Shown in pieces: positions 29,092 through 38,184 of a stretch of 64,000 nt of DNA. The number at the start of each line of letters is the position of its first letter. Position 1 is the stretch's first letter. The notes under the pieces are model-generated. The model was not told the DNA's origin. It did no database searches and worked only from the letters and a program-made list of their open reading frames with translations. This DNA comes from Actinomycetes bacterium. Its GTDB lineage: Bacteria; Actinomycetota; Acidimicrobiia; Acidimicrobiales; Acidimicrobiaceae. The stretch is taken from contig JAJZLQ010000046.1 in assembly GCA_021850605.1 (NCBI GenBank), positions 1 to 64,000 of the forward strand. Reading direction: 5' to 3'. The position numbers and the translations under genes were made by a program.

Positions 29092-29427
29092 GTGGAGAAA
29101 GAGCGGGCGCGGGAACTGCTCGAGGCTGAGCGCACTCGGCTTCAGGCCTTGCTGGCCGACGCAGCCAAGTCGGGGCGAGCCGACCGGTCAGCCGAGGACG
29201 AGCCCGGAGACTGGGGGGATCGGGCCGAGCCGCTCACGGCCGAAGGCACCAACGATGCCGTCGTGGCCGGGCTCAACGCCCGGCTGGAAGCCCTGAAGCG
29301 CGCCGAAGATCGCCTGGCCGCCGGAACCTACGGCCTATCCGTGCTGAGCGGGCGGCCGATCCCCGACGACCGGCTCGAAGCCGACCCTGCTGCGGAACTG
29401 ACCATCGACGAGGCGAACCGACCGTGA
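29092..29427 (+). CDS. DksA/TraR-like protein without zinc-finger cysteines
   Basis: A 111-residue protein with an N-terminal charged coiled coil (ERARELLEAERTRLQALLA) and the C-terminal pattern GTYGLSVLSGRPIPDDRLEADPAAELTIDEA. In DksA/TraR proteins the equivalent stretch is GTYGxCxxCGxxIxxxRLxAxPxAxxCxxC. All four zinc cysteines are replaced here. Related cysteine-poor DksA proteins exist and can still bind RNA polymerase. GGGAGG lies just before the GTG start at 29092. It is divergent from the membrane-protein pseudogene. Confidence 0.78.
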   Translation: MEKERARELLEAERTRLQALLADAAKSGRADRSAEDEPGDWGDRAEPLTAEGTNDAVVAGLNARLEALKRAEDRLAAGTYGLSVLSGRPIPDDRLEADPAAELTIDEANRP

Positions 29428-29752
29428 CGCCCTCGCCTACGTCCTCACAAGGCGGGGCTTCGCCGGTGCCGAGTTGCGTGCCTCTGGGCCCATAAGTTTG
29501 CGGTCTTTGGATCCGCCGACGCCATGAGGGGGGCGGCCGCGAACGCCCGGTCCCGCGATCGTGCTCCGTGGGCTATCCACCAGGCTTACTCGGTCGACGA
29601 CCTCGGCGGATGGCAGGTATACGACGGCGCCACGACCGGCGGGTTCGACCAGGACGATCTCGACGGCCTGCTTGGCGGCATCTTCGGGCGAGGCGGTCGA
29701 ACCGGCCCGGCCCGTCGAGCGGATCAGGTACCAATACCAGTGTTGGCGTGGG
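29428..29752. other. interval with no firm gene
   Basis: No confident gene. A minus-strand frame (29799-29437) includes HWYWYLIRSTGR and SPEDAAKQAVEIVLVEPAG, which looks partly protein-like. Its upstream part runs into the repeat, and it has no recognisable family or good start. It may be the remnant of a small gene. Confidence 0.3.
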
Positions 29753-29830
29753 GGGTTACCTACAAAACTGACGAGGTCACAGCCACAAAAGTGCATCACC
29801 GGAACGCACCATGGGTGTGACCTTCGTGTT
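29753..29830 (+). repeat. 78-bp palindromic repeat, copy 2
   Basis: Second direct copy of the sequence found after tRNA-Ser at 26073-26150, 3.68 kb away. The stretch from TACAAAACTG to CCTTCGTGTT aligns without gaps, with four changes in 70 bases and two more in the eight bases before it. The outer stem is weaker here because of a C-to-G change. No tRNA fragment accompanies this copy. Confidence 0.85.
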
Positions 29831-29921
29831 TAAATCCGGCTTCTGCACCGCTGACGCGGCCGGGGGTTGCGGTCCAGCGGGCGACGCGGGACGCGGGAGG
29901 AGGCGCTTGGGATCCCGCCGA

Positions 29922-30938
29922 TCAGTCCTGGAAACGAACCGCTACACGCCTGCCATTGGTGGGAAGGGGAAGAAGCTCCGCTTCAGCCACCACTGCGTCG
30001 CGCTCACCGGGGGAAAGCGATCTCCACGACTGCACGACAAGACTGGTTCCGGCGCGGCGCCAGGTACCGGTTATCTCTCCTTCGATCAGGAGAGCTCCCG
30101 GCCAAACTCTCGAGGTCCAGAGCTGCGCCCGCCTCATGCAGTCTTCGACGAGAAGTTCCCGGTCACGATCCCAGGCCAGAAAGTACGCATCGCCACTGGG
30201 AACTAGGCGCACCGGCGCCGGTCGAGACTCCTCCTCCGCAGCAGTAGCCACGTCCGGTCCAAGCATCCACGCCAGTCCGATCGGGGTCTCGACCGGCAGG
30301 AGCTGGTTGGAGAGCGCCCGGAAGGCCGCCTGGGCCGCGGCCACGCCGATGCCCGCCCAACGGCCGAACGACTCGGCGGTAGTCGGACCGAAGACCTGGA
30401 GATACCGTCGGGCCAACTCCAGCCTTGCCTCCCGCGGGTCCACGTCTGGCGGCGGAACGGTCCAGACGGCCGGGCATCCGGCCCCTTCCCAGCGTATGAG
30501 TACCGTGCCGGTCGCCGCCGCATAGCGCAGCGCATTGGGATTCACGCCCAGTCCCGCCCCCGCCTGGTCGTAGGGCATCGAGGTGCCGGCGAGGTGGCTC
30601 TCGAGCCGGGCGGCAAGCTCGGTCGCACGGGCAAAGCCCTTGGCATCATCGGGCATGGTTCCCAGGGAGAACACCGCAATGTCGTCCTTGGCCACGGCGT
30701 AGATGTTAAACCGCGGACCCCAAAGCTGCACTAGCCCCGGCTCCTCCCAAACGTCGCGCCTGGTTCCTTCCATGCGTGCGTGGATCGAGAGCATTGCCGC
30801 CCTCGGCATCGAATCCTGCAGCCCGGCGAAGGCAGCCACGCGCAACGAGTCCGCCGACGGCGGGAGGCGCTGGTCGAGCGCCCCGGCACGTCGGCGGTAA
30901 GACAATATCTGCGATCTGGAAAGGACCGGTGGATTCAT
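29922..30938 (-). CDS. winged-helix DNA-binding domain protein (HTH_42, YcaQ/AlkX-like)
   Basis: A 338-residue protein of the HTH_42 (DUF1006) family. Visible landmarks are LSRSQILSYRRRAGAL, GLQDSMPRAAMLSIHARM, ARRYLQVFGPTTAESFGRWAGIG and a late DAYFLAWDRDREL. Family members include the DNA glycosylases YcaQ/AlkX and AlkZ that unhook interstrand crosslinks. The QxQ-type catalytic motif is not obvious here, so activity is not assured. It lies 60 bases downstream of hisS on the same strand. Confidence 0.8.
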   Translation of the reverse strand: MNPPVLSRSQILSYRRRAGALDQRLPPSADSLRVAAFAGLQDSMPRAAMLSIHARMEGTRRDVWEEPGLVQLWGPRFNIYAVAKDDIAVFSLGTMPDDAKGFARATELAARLESHLAGTSMPYDQAGAGLGVNPNALRYAAATGTVLIRWEGAGCPAVWTVPPPDVDPREARLELARRYLQVFGPTTAESFGRWAGIGVAAAQAAFRALSNQLLPVETPIGLAWMLGPDVATAAEEESRPAPVRLVPSGDAYFLAWDRDRELLVEDCMRRAQLWTSRVWPGALLIEGEITGTWRRAGTSLVVQSWRSLSPGERDAVVAEAELLPLPTNGRRVAVRFQD

Positions 30939-31000
30939 AGCGCGAATCTCCTTAGTCTCTCCGGGTCACCGAGCACTCCGGCCACGGCAGCCACGTCTGC

Positions 31001-32308
31001 TCAGCCCTGCAGCCAACTCAGCTCGGGACAATCACCCGTGACGTCGTGTATCTTCAGTTCCGGCCCGGAGAGCTCGACCACCGCGATCCATGGCCCCGCG
31101 GAACCGGCAGCGCTCTCGTGCTCCTCACGCAGGTGCCGGATGACGGCACCGAGCTTCTTGGAGGCGCCCTCGATCGACGCGCGCACGCCGCGGGCAACCG
31201 CCCGCTCGGCCATGGCCAAAGCACGCGGGTAGTCGGCGGGGGTGGCGATGCGCAGATGAAGCTGAGGAGCGCCCAGTGCACCGTGCTCGCCCTGCTCGTG
31301 AAGGTAGAGAGAGATGCGCTCGAATCCGAGTGAGAATCCGCAGGCCGGCGCCGGTCGTCCGAAGCGTCCGAGCATCTCGTCGTATCGGCCCCCGCCGCCG
31401 ATCGAGAAACCCAGCTCCGCAACACCGAGTTCGTAGATTGGCCCGGTGTAGTAGCCCATTCCACGGATCACCGTCGGATCGAAGACCAGCTTTGTCCCCG
31501 CCAAGGCCGAGCACCTGGCGAGGGATGCGATGGCCTCCATGTCGGTAACAACCGTTTCGGCAAGGCCGATCTCCTCAAACAGGCCCATCGGAAGGTCTTC
31601 GGAAGCCGAGCTCTCCTCCAGGAAGCGAGCCAGGCGGCCGGTTGACTGCTCGCCGAGTTCCATTTGGGCTATTTCGGCCCGCACGCCTTTTGGCCCAACT
31701 TTGTCCAGCTTGTCCAGGGCAATGAGGACCGCCGCGCCTGCCACGGCAGGCACGCCCGCCCAATCCAGGACCGAATCCAGGAAACGACGGTCATTGAAGC
31801 GCAGAATGGGGTTCCTAACCCCCAACTTGCCCGCCGCCTCCACCGAGACGGTTATCAGCTCCATCTCGGCGAGGACGCCGGGTTCACCGATGATGTCTAT
31901 GTCGCACTGCATGAACTGCCGAAAGCGTCCGCGCTGTGGACGTTCCGCCCTCCATACCGGACCAATCTGGATGGCGCGAAAAACGGGCGGCAGCTTGGGC
32001 TGGTTATGGGCCCAATAACGCGCGAGCGGAACAGTGAGGTCAAAACGCAGGCCGAGGTCCGCGAGCGTGTTCTCGTCCGCGCCGGCAAGGTCCAGCTTCT
32101 CGCCTCTTTTCAGAACCTTGAAGATGAGTTTCTCGTTCTCACCTCCGCCGGATCCTATGAGGCGCTCCAGGTTTTCCAGAGCCGGTGTCTCTATTCGCTG
32201 GAAGCCGCGGAGCGCGTATGTCTCCTGGATCACGCCCAGCATCCAGTCGCGCAACGCGGCCTCGATCGGAAGATAGTCCTTCATGCCGCGGGCAGGCGAC
32301 GTCTCCAT
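31001..32308 (-). CDS. hisS: histidyl-tRNA synthetase
   Basis: A class II aminoacyl-tRNA synthetase of about 435 residues. The N-terminus has RGMKDYLPIEA, motif 2 is PVWRAERPQRGRFRQFMQ, the histidine-binding loop is RGMGYYTGPIYE with FSIGGGGRYDEM, and motif 3 is GFSLGFERI. An anticodon-binding domain follows. The histidine-A motif reads GMGYYTG rather than the usual GLDYYTG. ATG 32308 is given as start; TTG 32317, with AAGGAG seven bases upstream, is at least as likely. Confidence 0.95.
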   Translation of the reverse strand: METSPARGMKDYLPIEAALRDWMLGVIQETYALRGFQRIETPALENLERLIGSGGGENEKLIFKVLKRGEKLDLAGADENTLADLGLRFDLTVPLARYWAHNQPKLPPVFRAIQIGPVWRAERPQRGRFRQFMQCDIDIIGEPGVLAEMELITVSVEAAGKLGVRNPILRFNDRRFLDSVLDWAGVPAVAGAAVLIALDKLDKVGPKGVRAEIAQMELGEQSTGRLARFLEESSASEDLPMGLFEEIGLAETVVTDMEAIASLARCSALAGTKLVFDPTVIRGMGYYTGPIYELGVAELGFSIGGGGRYDEMLGRFGRPAPACGFSLGFERISLYLHEQGEHGALGAPQLHLRIATPADYPRALAMAERAVARGVRASIEGASKKLGAVIRHLREEHESAAGSAGPWIAVVELSGPELKIHDVTGDCPELSWLQG

Positions 32309-32397
32309 CCGCTCCAATCCGGCGCTCCTTGTCAAGCCAATCCTGATGCCAGGCTACCGGAGGCCGACGCGGGGCTCACGCCGAACGCGAGGTGGAA

Positions 32398-32916
32398 CTA
32401 ATAGCCCCCGTAGGACGATCCGCCCGACGAAGTCGAAGAAGAAGGCTTGACAGGAGTACCTCCCGGTCCCAGGACGTACCAAAGGCCACCAAAGGCATTG
32501 ATCCCCTCACCGGCCACGGCGCCGGACGAGGTGTCGCCGGCGTAGGTGTAAAGCGGATGGCCATCGTATGTCAGCTGGGTGCCGCTGCCCCGGGGGATCG
32601 AGCCGATCAATGACGACTTGGCTCCCACCCCGGCCACCACGTGGTTGCCGCTCACCGGCGGCCAGAGCCCGGCGCAGCTGCCGTTGCACTTCGAAGCGGT
32701 CGGCGAGTCGGCGGTAAACATGTACAGCGTCTGGCCACTCGAGAGGGCAAGCACCTTTCCGTACTTGCTGGACTCAACGGTCAGTTTGGCTCCCGACCCC
32801 GTGGCAGCGCCACCGGCGGAACTGCTGGTTGAAGCTGACGCTCCATACCCGCAGGCCGCAAGCCCTGCGGCACTGGCGAGAAAGAAGACGGCCGTGCGAA
32901 AGCGTCGCGTGCCCAT
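32398..32916 (-). CDS. secreted repeat lipoprotein (Lipoprotein_15 family)
   Basis: A 172-residue lipoprotein. The signal ends in GLAACGYG. Two copies of the family repeat follow: YGKVLALSSGQTLYMFTAD with CNGSCAGLWPP, and LTYDGHPLYTYAGDT with INAFGGLWYVL. This Y-X4-D repeat family is common in Actinobacteria and its role is not established. The tail is Ser/Gly-rich. Confidence 0.88.
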   Translation of the reverse strand: MGTRRFRTAVFFLASAAGLAACGYGASASTSSSAGGAATGSGAKLTVESSKYGKVLALSSGQTLYMFTADSPTASKCNGSCAGLWPPVSGNHVVAGVGAKSSLIGSIPRGSGTQLTYDGHPLYTYAGDTSSGAVAGEGINAFGGLWYVLGPGGTPVKPSSSTSSGGSSYGGY

Positions 32917-33110
32917 CGCACCCCCTTATGTTGCAAACAAGGCGCTCCCGACTGGCGCCAACCCCCACTCTGCCCCTACGGGTGGGCTATGTGGGGTCGC
33001 TACGCCAAATCCATGATCCCGCGAATTCTTATTAAACATGATCGGATTAGTCGGGTTTAGTCTCCAGGGGCCGTAGAATTTTCTCCGGACAACATTTCGA
33101 GGGGCTGGCC

Positions 33111-33623
33111 ATGGACACCAAGCAGATATTTGAAGACAAGAGCGTCCGGCGCGGGGGGCGCTTCTTCACATTCCCCGACCCGGTGGACGAAGTGGCGGCC
33201 AGAACCGTGGCCGCAGGTGTGGTGCTACAGGTGGTCCTGCTCTTGGCCACACACAATCGCCTGATCTTCGTACCGCTCTGCTACGGCTTCCTTGTCCGGG
33301 TAATGGCCGGACCCAAGATCTCTCCACTCGGGCTTCTGGCTACCAAGGTTGTAGCCCCAAGATTGTCCGCCCACTCCAAGCCGGTGCCGGGCAAGCCCAA
33401 GCGCTTTGCGCAGGGAATCGGAGTGGTCATGTCGTTGGCTGCGGCCACCCTTTCGCTGCTCTTCTCCTCCTTCGTACCCGCGGCGATCGTGCTGGCGTTC
33501 CTCGGAGTAGCCGCCACGCTCGAGTCAGCCCTCGGCTTCTGCCTCGGTTGCAAGATGTTTGGCTGGCTCTTCCGCCTGGGCCTGGTCAGCTATGACGACT
33601 GCCCCACCTGCGTGATTCGATAG
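33111..33623 (+). CDS. DUF4395 membrane protein
   Basis: A 170-residue membrane protein with about four hydrophobic segments. It begins with FPDPVDEVAARTVAA and ends with GFCLGCKMFGWLF and DDCPTCVIR, giving two CxxC pairs, typical of DUF4395. Members often sit beside thioredoxin or sulfur-transfer genes, which is not the case here. GAGGGG before ATG 33111 supports the start. Confidence 0.85.
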   Translation: MDTKQIFEDKSVRRGGRFFTFPDPVDEVAARTVAAGVVLQVVLLLATHNRLIFVPLCYGFLVRVMAGPKISPLGLLATKVVAPRLSAHSKPVPGKPKRFAQGIGVVMSLAAATLSLLFSSFVPAAIVLAFLGVAATLESALGFCLGCKMFGWLFRLGLVSYDDCPTCVIR

Positions 33624-33671
33624 CCGAAAAGCGGGAGTAGCGAGGTTTTCCCGCCGGCGTAGGATGGGCTC

Positions 33672-35390
33672 ATGTCCAGATCACCCGCGACTGCCAGCGC
33701 TCTGGCCGCCGCCCGCGGCGACGCTCCTTGCGACCTGCTCTTGACGGGCGGAAAGATATTCTCCACCGCCACCCGGGAATGGATCAAGGCCGACCTGGCC
33801 ATCACCGACGGGATTGTCGTGGGGTGGGGTGCTCGCGAGGCCCGCGAGATAATAGACGTCACCGACATGTATCTGGTGCCCGGCTTCATCGATGCCCACA
33901 TGCACCTGGAGTCCACCAAGCTCTGGGTGGACGAGTTCGTGCGCTCCGTGCTCCCTCTCGGGACGACCGCGGTGGTGGCGGATCCCCACGAGATCGCCAA
34001 CGTCTTCGGGGTCCCGGGGGTTCGCGCCCTCGTGGAAGCCGCCTCAGGGCTACCTTTCAGCTTTAACATCGTCGCGTCCTCTTGCGTCCCCGCCTCGCCC
34101 TTCGAATCGCCCGGCGCAGAGCTCGGTCCAAAGGCGGTCCGAACCGTCATTGAGGAGCTCGGCGCCATCGGTGTCGCCGAGGTGATGAACTACCCGGGGG
34201 CGATCGCCGGGGACGCCGGCGTCGCCGCCAAGATCGCCACCGCCGGCTGGCGCCGCGTCGACGGACACGCACCCGGAGTGACGGGCAGGCAGCTGGACGC
34301 CTACCTGGCCGCCGGCATCGAGTCCGACCACGAGTGCACCACTTTCGAGGAGGCGCACGAAAAACGCCGGAAGGGCATGTGGATCTTCATCCGGGAGGGC
34401 TCCGCCAGCCGCAACCTTCTAGACCTGATCAAGACGGTGCTTATCGGTGGGGTCGACCGTGTCGCTCTCTGTACCGACGACCGTGAACCTTCCACGCTGC
34501 TCGGCAAGGGGCACATCAACGACTGCGTCCGAATGGCGGTGGCGGCAGGTGTCAGTGCCGAGGATGCCATTGTCCTCGCCACCTCCAACCCCGCTCAATA
34601 CCACAACCTCTTCGACCTGGGCTCACTGGGGCCCGGCTACCAGGCCGACGTCCAGGTACTCGGCAATCTGGTCGATTTTCGCCCCGCGCTAGTGTTCCGG
34701 CGGGGCGTGCTGGTCGCCCGGGATGGACACCTCGGGCCCGGCACGGTTCCCGACCGCCCCGCTCCGGAATGGATGCACAGCAGCATCCACCTCGAGGGCG
34801 AGATTCGGCCGGCTGAGCTCGAAATCTCCATTGACGCCGCCAGCAACTACCGGGTCATCGAAGTGATTGAAGGCTCGCTTTCGACGCGCGACCTGCGGCT
34901 GAGTGGCCGAGAACTGGCCGGCTGTGCCCGAATCGCCGTGGCCGAACGTCACCGACGCACCGGCAGGATCGGATTGGGCCTGGTGCGAGGCTTCGGCCTG
35001 ACCCGCGGAGCAATCGCCTCCACGGTCGCCCACGACGCCCACAACTTGATGCTGGTTGGGGCGATGGACGCGGGAGGCGCTCGCGATATGGCCGTCGCGG
35101 CGGATGCCTTGGCCAAGGCAGGTGGCGGTCAGGTGGCGGTGCTGGACGGCGAGGTCCTGGCGCTGGTTCCCCTGCCTATTGGCGGCCTAATGTCCACCGC
35201 CGCAGCTCCACGTGTTGCCGAGCAGCTGGAAGACCTGGAGAGAGCCGCGAGGGAGCAGCTGGGAATCACCCATTCCGCCCCTTTTATGACCCTTTCGTTT
35301 CTCGGGCTTTCCGTCATACCCGAGCTGCGCATTACCGACCTCGGCCTGGTGGACGTAGTGCGTTTCGAGGTGACCTCGCTCACCAGCTGA
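33672..35390 (+). CDS. ade: adenine deaminase
   Basis: The 572-residue enzyme converts adenine to hypoxanthine in purine salvage. It belongs to the amidohydrolase superfamily. The metal site HMHLE is in PGFIDAHMHLESTKL, and VVADPHEIANVFGVPG and LCTDDREPSTLL are diagnostic of the Ade family. The C-terminal region carries the family extension with LGFVRGFGL-like and ALVPLPIGGLMS segments. It follows the DUF4395 gene by about 50 bases. Confidence 0.95.
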   Translation: MSRSPATASALAAARGDAPCDLLLTGGKIFSTATREWIKADLAITDGIVVGWGAREAREIIDVTDMYLVPGFIDAHMHLESTKLWVDEFVRSVLPLGTTAVVADPHEIANVFGVPGVRALVEAASGLPFSFNIVASSCVPASPFESPGAELGPKAVRTVIEELGAIGVAEVMNYPGAIAGDAGVAAKIATAGWRRVDGHAPGVTGRQLDAYLAAGIESDHECTTFEEAHEKRRKGMWIFIREGSASRNLLDLIKTVLIGGVDRVALCTDDREPSTLLGKGHINDCVRMAVAAGVSAEDAIVLATSNPAQYHNLFDLGSLGPGYQADVQVLGNLVDFRPALVFRRGVLVARDGHLGPGTVPDRPAPEWMHSSIHLEGEIRPAELEISIDAASNYRVIEVIEGSLSTRDLRLSGRELAGCARIAVAERHRRTGRIGLGLVRGFGLTRGAIASTVAHDAHNLMLVGAMDAGGARDMAVAADALAKAGGGQVAVLDGEVLALVPLPIGGLMSTAAAPRVAEQLEDLERAAREQLGITHSAPFMTLSFLGLSVIPELRITDLGLVDVVRFEVTSLTS

Positions 35391-35492
35391 AGGTCCTCAC
35401 CTCGTCCCGCCAATGCGGCAATGCTAGAGTCGGGTCAGTAAAGTTTGGAAGCAAACCGATCTCGGGTCGGTACCGGGACCAAAGGAGTAGCT

Positions 35493-36668
35493 ATGGCGAA
35501 TGCCGTAATTGTCGACGTGGTGCGCACGCCCGGCGGGAAGCGCAATGGGAAACTATCCGGATGGCATCCGGTGGACATGGCCGCCGAGGTGCTGTCCGCG
35601 TTGGTGACCAGGAACGACCTTGATCCTGCCCTGGTTGAAGACGTAATCATGGGATGCGTCATGCAGGTGGGCGCGCAATCGGTGAACGTGGCGCGCAATG
35701 CCGTCCTCGCCGCGGGTTTCCCTGAGTCGGTATGCGGCACCAGCATCGACCGCCAGTGCGGCTCGTCGCAGCAGGCGGCCGCCTTCGCGGCCCAGGCGAT
35801 CATGGCGGGATTCCACGACGTAGTCATCGCCGCGGGCGTGGAGGCCATGACCCAGGTCCCAATGGGCTCAGCCGCCGCCAACGGCCCCGGAGTACCCTTC
35901 GGTCCTCGCGTCGCCGAGCGCTACCGAGAGGTGGGCGGGCTGGTGAATCAGGGCATCTCAGCAGAGATGATCGCAGACCAGTGGAACCTCTCCCGGGAGG
36001 AACTCGACCGATACGGCCTACGCAGCCAGCAGTTGGCCGCTAAGGCGCGGGACGAGGGACGCTTCGAGCGCGAGATCGTTCCCATGGCCGTCAAGGGGCC
36101 GGAGGGTGCCGAGACCGGCGAGATCCTGACCGCCGACGAAGGTATCCGCGAGACCTCCCTGGAAGCGCTGGCCAATCTGCGCCCCGCATTCAAGGAGGGT
36201 GGCAAGGTCACGGCCGGCAACTCCTCCCAGATCACCGACGGCGCCTCTGCAGCGCTCATCATGAGCGAGGAGATGGCAAACCGGCTTGGCCTCACGCCAA
36301 GGGCGAGGTTCGTGAGCTTCTCGCTAGCCGGCGTGGACCCGGTCACCATGCTCACCGGACCCATTCCCGCCACCCGGAAAGTGCTCGAGCGGTCCAAGAT
36401 GTCCATCTCCGACATAGACCTGGTCGAGATCAACGAGGCCTTCGCCTCAGTCGTTCTGGCCTGGGAGAAGGAGCTGCATCCGGACATGGACCGTGTGAAC
36501 GTGAACGGCGGGGCCATCGCACTTGGCCACCCGCTCGGCGCCTCGGGTACGAAGCTTCTTGCGACCCTTCTCTGCGAACTCGAGCGCTCCGGGGGCCGTT
36601 ACGGCCTTCAGACCATGTGCGAGGGCGGCGGCATGGCCAACGCGACCATCATCGAGCGTCTGGGCTAA
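35493..36668 (+). CDS. thiolase (acetyl-CoA acyltransferase)
   Basis: A 391-residue thiolase. The nucleophilic cysteine is in IDRQCGSSQQAA, the histidine in GGAIALGHPLGASGT, and the second cysteine in TMCEGGGMANA. Its length and motifs do not separate biosynthetic acetyl-CoA acetyltransferase from beta-oxidation thiolase. AAAGGAG five bases before ATG 35493 fixes the start. The transcript probably ends at the hairpin just downstream. Confidence 0.95.
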   Translation: MANAVIVDVVRTPGGKRNGKLSGWHPVDMAAEVLSALVTRNDLDPALVEDVIMGCVMQVGAQSVNVARNAVLAAGFPESVCGTSIDRQCGSSQQAAAFAAQAIMAGFHDVVIAAGVEAMTQVPMGSAAANGPGVPFGPRVAERYREVGGLVNQGISAEMIADQWNLSREELDRYGLRSQQLAAKARDEGRFEREIVPMAVKGPEGAETGEILTADEGIRETSLEALANLRPAFKEGGKVTAGNSSQITDGASAALIMSEEMANRLGLTPRARFVSFSLAGVDPVTMLTGPIPATRKVLERSKMSISDIDLVEINEAFASVVLAWEKELHPDMDRVNVNGGAIALGHPLGASGTKLLATLLCELERSGGRYGLQTMCEGGGMANATIIERLG

Positions 36669-36696
36669 CGAACCAAGCACGAAGCTGGAACTTACC

Positions 36697-36730
36697 GAAG
36701 GGCGCCCGCTCGGCAGGGGGGGCGCCCTTC
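36697..36730 (+). terminator. stem-loop after thiolase gene
   Basis: An 11-bp perfect inverted repeat, GAAGGGCGCCC at 36697-36707 and GGGCGCCCTTC at 36720-36730, with a 12-base loop. It begins 28 bases after the thiolase stop. No clear T-run follows, so termination may need Rho or be weak. Confidence 0.6.
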
Positions 36731-36777
36731 GCCATTCATGTCCGACCCACGTGGCCGCCCAGAGGTTACCTCGGGGC

Positions 36778-37923
36778 CTAGGCGAAAAGGGATTCCCCGG
36801 TCAAGGTGGCGGGACGGCAGCTGGAAGGGATGGCAAACTGGGCAATACCGGTCCCGTCGGAAGCGGTCCCGAACACGTAGAAATACACCCCGCCCAGACC
36901 ACCAAGACGCCCCGTCGCCCCAAGGTCCCCGTAAAAGGATGCCCAGGGCTTTCCGGTGAGAGGATCGCCGCAGTAGTTTTGACCAGGTCCACCACCCTGC
37001 TGGGAGATCCATAGGACTCCGGAGAGGACCCACGCCCTAATACCATTGGATCCCTCGACCAGGGTCGAGTGCCGGACCTCCATCGAAGGCAGCTGCACGC
37101 TCTCCACGTATCCCATGTTTCCTGTCGGCTCCGACACCCACATCAGTTGGTCAACAATGTCGCTGACAAAGGGGGTGGCGACACCGTAGAAGGATTGCGT
37201 GCTCTGGGCGATCACACTTCCAGTCCGCCCGCTTCGCAGCTGCACTCCTCCCACGCCGCCGGGGCCGGCCCACCCCACCGCAAGCTCGGTCGCCGCGGGG
37301 TCGTGTCCGAGGGAGGAGGAAACCGCCTGGCCCGCAATCGGGTAGCTGGCCTCCATGCCTCCGTTGGGAAGCGCGAGGCGCGTAAGGGTCTTTCCGCCCG
37401 CGACCCAGAGCGAGCCTGACGCCGTGGCGATGGAGGGCGCAAATCCTGACGGCCCGACGTCAACGGGCTCCGTGCCAAGCAGGGCGAGCGTGTTGGGATT
37501 GCGGCGCTCCAGCAAACCGCCTTGTCGCGTCGTCTCAGCGACCCAGAGCGAACCTCCTGCCTCGAGGGCTTGGTGAAATGCACCGGCCAACTGCACGGTG
37601 GAGTAGAGTCCACCCGTTTGTGGATCGAGCACCGAGAGGAGGTTGGGTTGGGAGTACTTCCATCCCCTGTGGTTCCAGGCAAGGTAGGTGTGGCCCGCGG
37701 TGACGGCCAGGCCCTGGCCGATAATGCCGTTCCAAGTGCGAACCGGCCCGCCGCCGGAAGGGGCCGTGGTCACCGGGAGGCTGGTCGCTGAGTCGGTACC
37801 CGTTGGCGGGCTTGCACCGCCGCTCGCGCAGGCCGCGGCAAACAGGGCAAGCATGGCGACGCCGGCGGCCGTTCGCGCCCAGCGCCCGGCCCGCGACGAG
37901 CCGCCTGTCTGACCGGAGAACAT
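36778..37923 (-). CDS. putative beta-propeller lipoprotein
   Basis: A 381-residue exported protein. The signal ends LFAAACASGG, a lipobox, followed by a Ser/Thr/Pro spacer. The rest shows repeated short strands with LWVAE, LWVAGG, LMWVSEP and VLWISQ, about 50-60 residues apart, like blades of a propeller. No enzyme motif is seen. ATG 37923 is chosen because the signal begins there; the frame is open 16 codons upstream. Confidence 0.68.
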   Translation of the reverse strand: MFSGQTGGSSRAGRWARTAAGVAMLALFAAACASGGASPPTGTDSATSLPVTTAPSGGGPVRTWNGIIGQGLAVTAGHTYLAWNHRGWKYSQPNLLSVLDPQTGGLYSTVQLAGAFHQALEAGGSLWVAETTRQGGLLERRNPNTLALLGTEPVDVGPSGFAPSIATASGSLWVAGGKTLTRLALPNGGMEASYPIAGQAVSSSLGHDPAATELAVGWAGPGGVGGVQLRSGRTGSVIAQSTQSFYGVATPFVSDIVDQLMWVSEPTGNMGYVESVQLPSMEVRHSTLVEGSNGIRAWVLSGVLWISQQGGGPGQNYCGDPLTGKPWASFYGDLGATGRLGGLGGVYFYVFGTASDGTGIAQFAIPSSCRPATLTGESLFA

Positions 37924-38184
37924 CTCCCACAGCCTTGCACAGAACCCTGGGGTCTGGAAAGTGGCCGTCACGGGGCTCTGCCCGCCCCCCGGGGTTGCAC
38001 CCGGGTGTATCCGCTGCAGCCGCGGGCGGCGTACTGCGCAAGTGACTAACTCTGCGCCGCCAATGCCATCGCCGCGGTCGGAAGTGACCTGGGGCCGCGC
38101 GCGTGCCTGGCCAGGCTGAAATGAACTAGACGCCGCTTTGGATCGTCGATGAAGGAGAGCCGAGGCGCTCCATGACCTCGCGCG

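Noticed and set aside
29437-29799. 120-codon minus-strand frame as a gene
   Set aside because: Part of it looks protein-like, but its start lies inside the repeat, it has no family match and no ribosome site; left as an interval note.
25985-29830. Classical integrase island using tRNA-Ser as attachment site
   Set aside because: The tRNA 3' end is not duplicated at the far repeat and no integrase is seen, so only the repeat itself is claimed.
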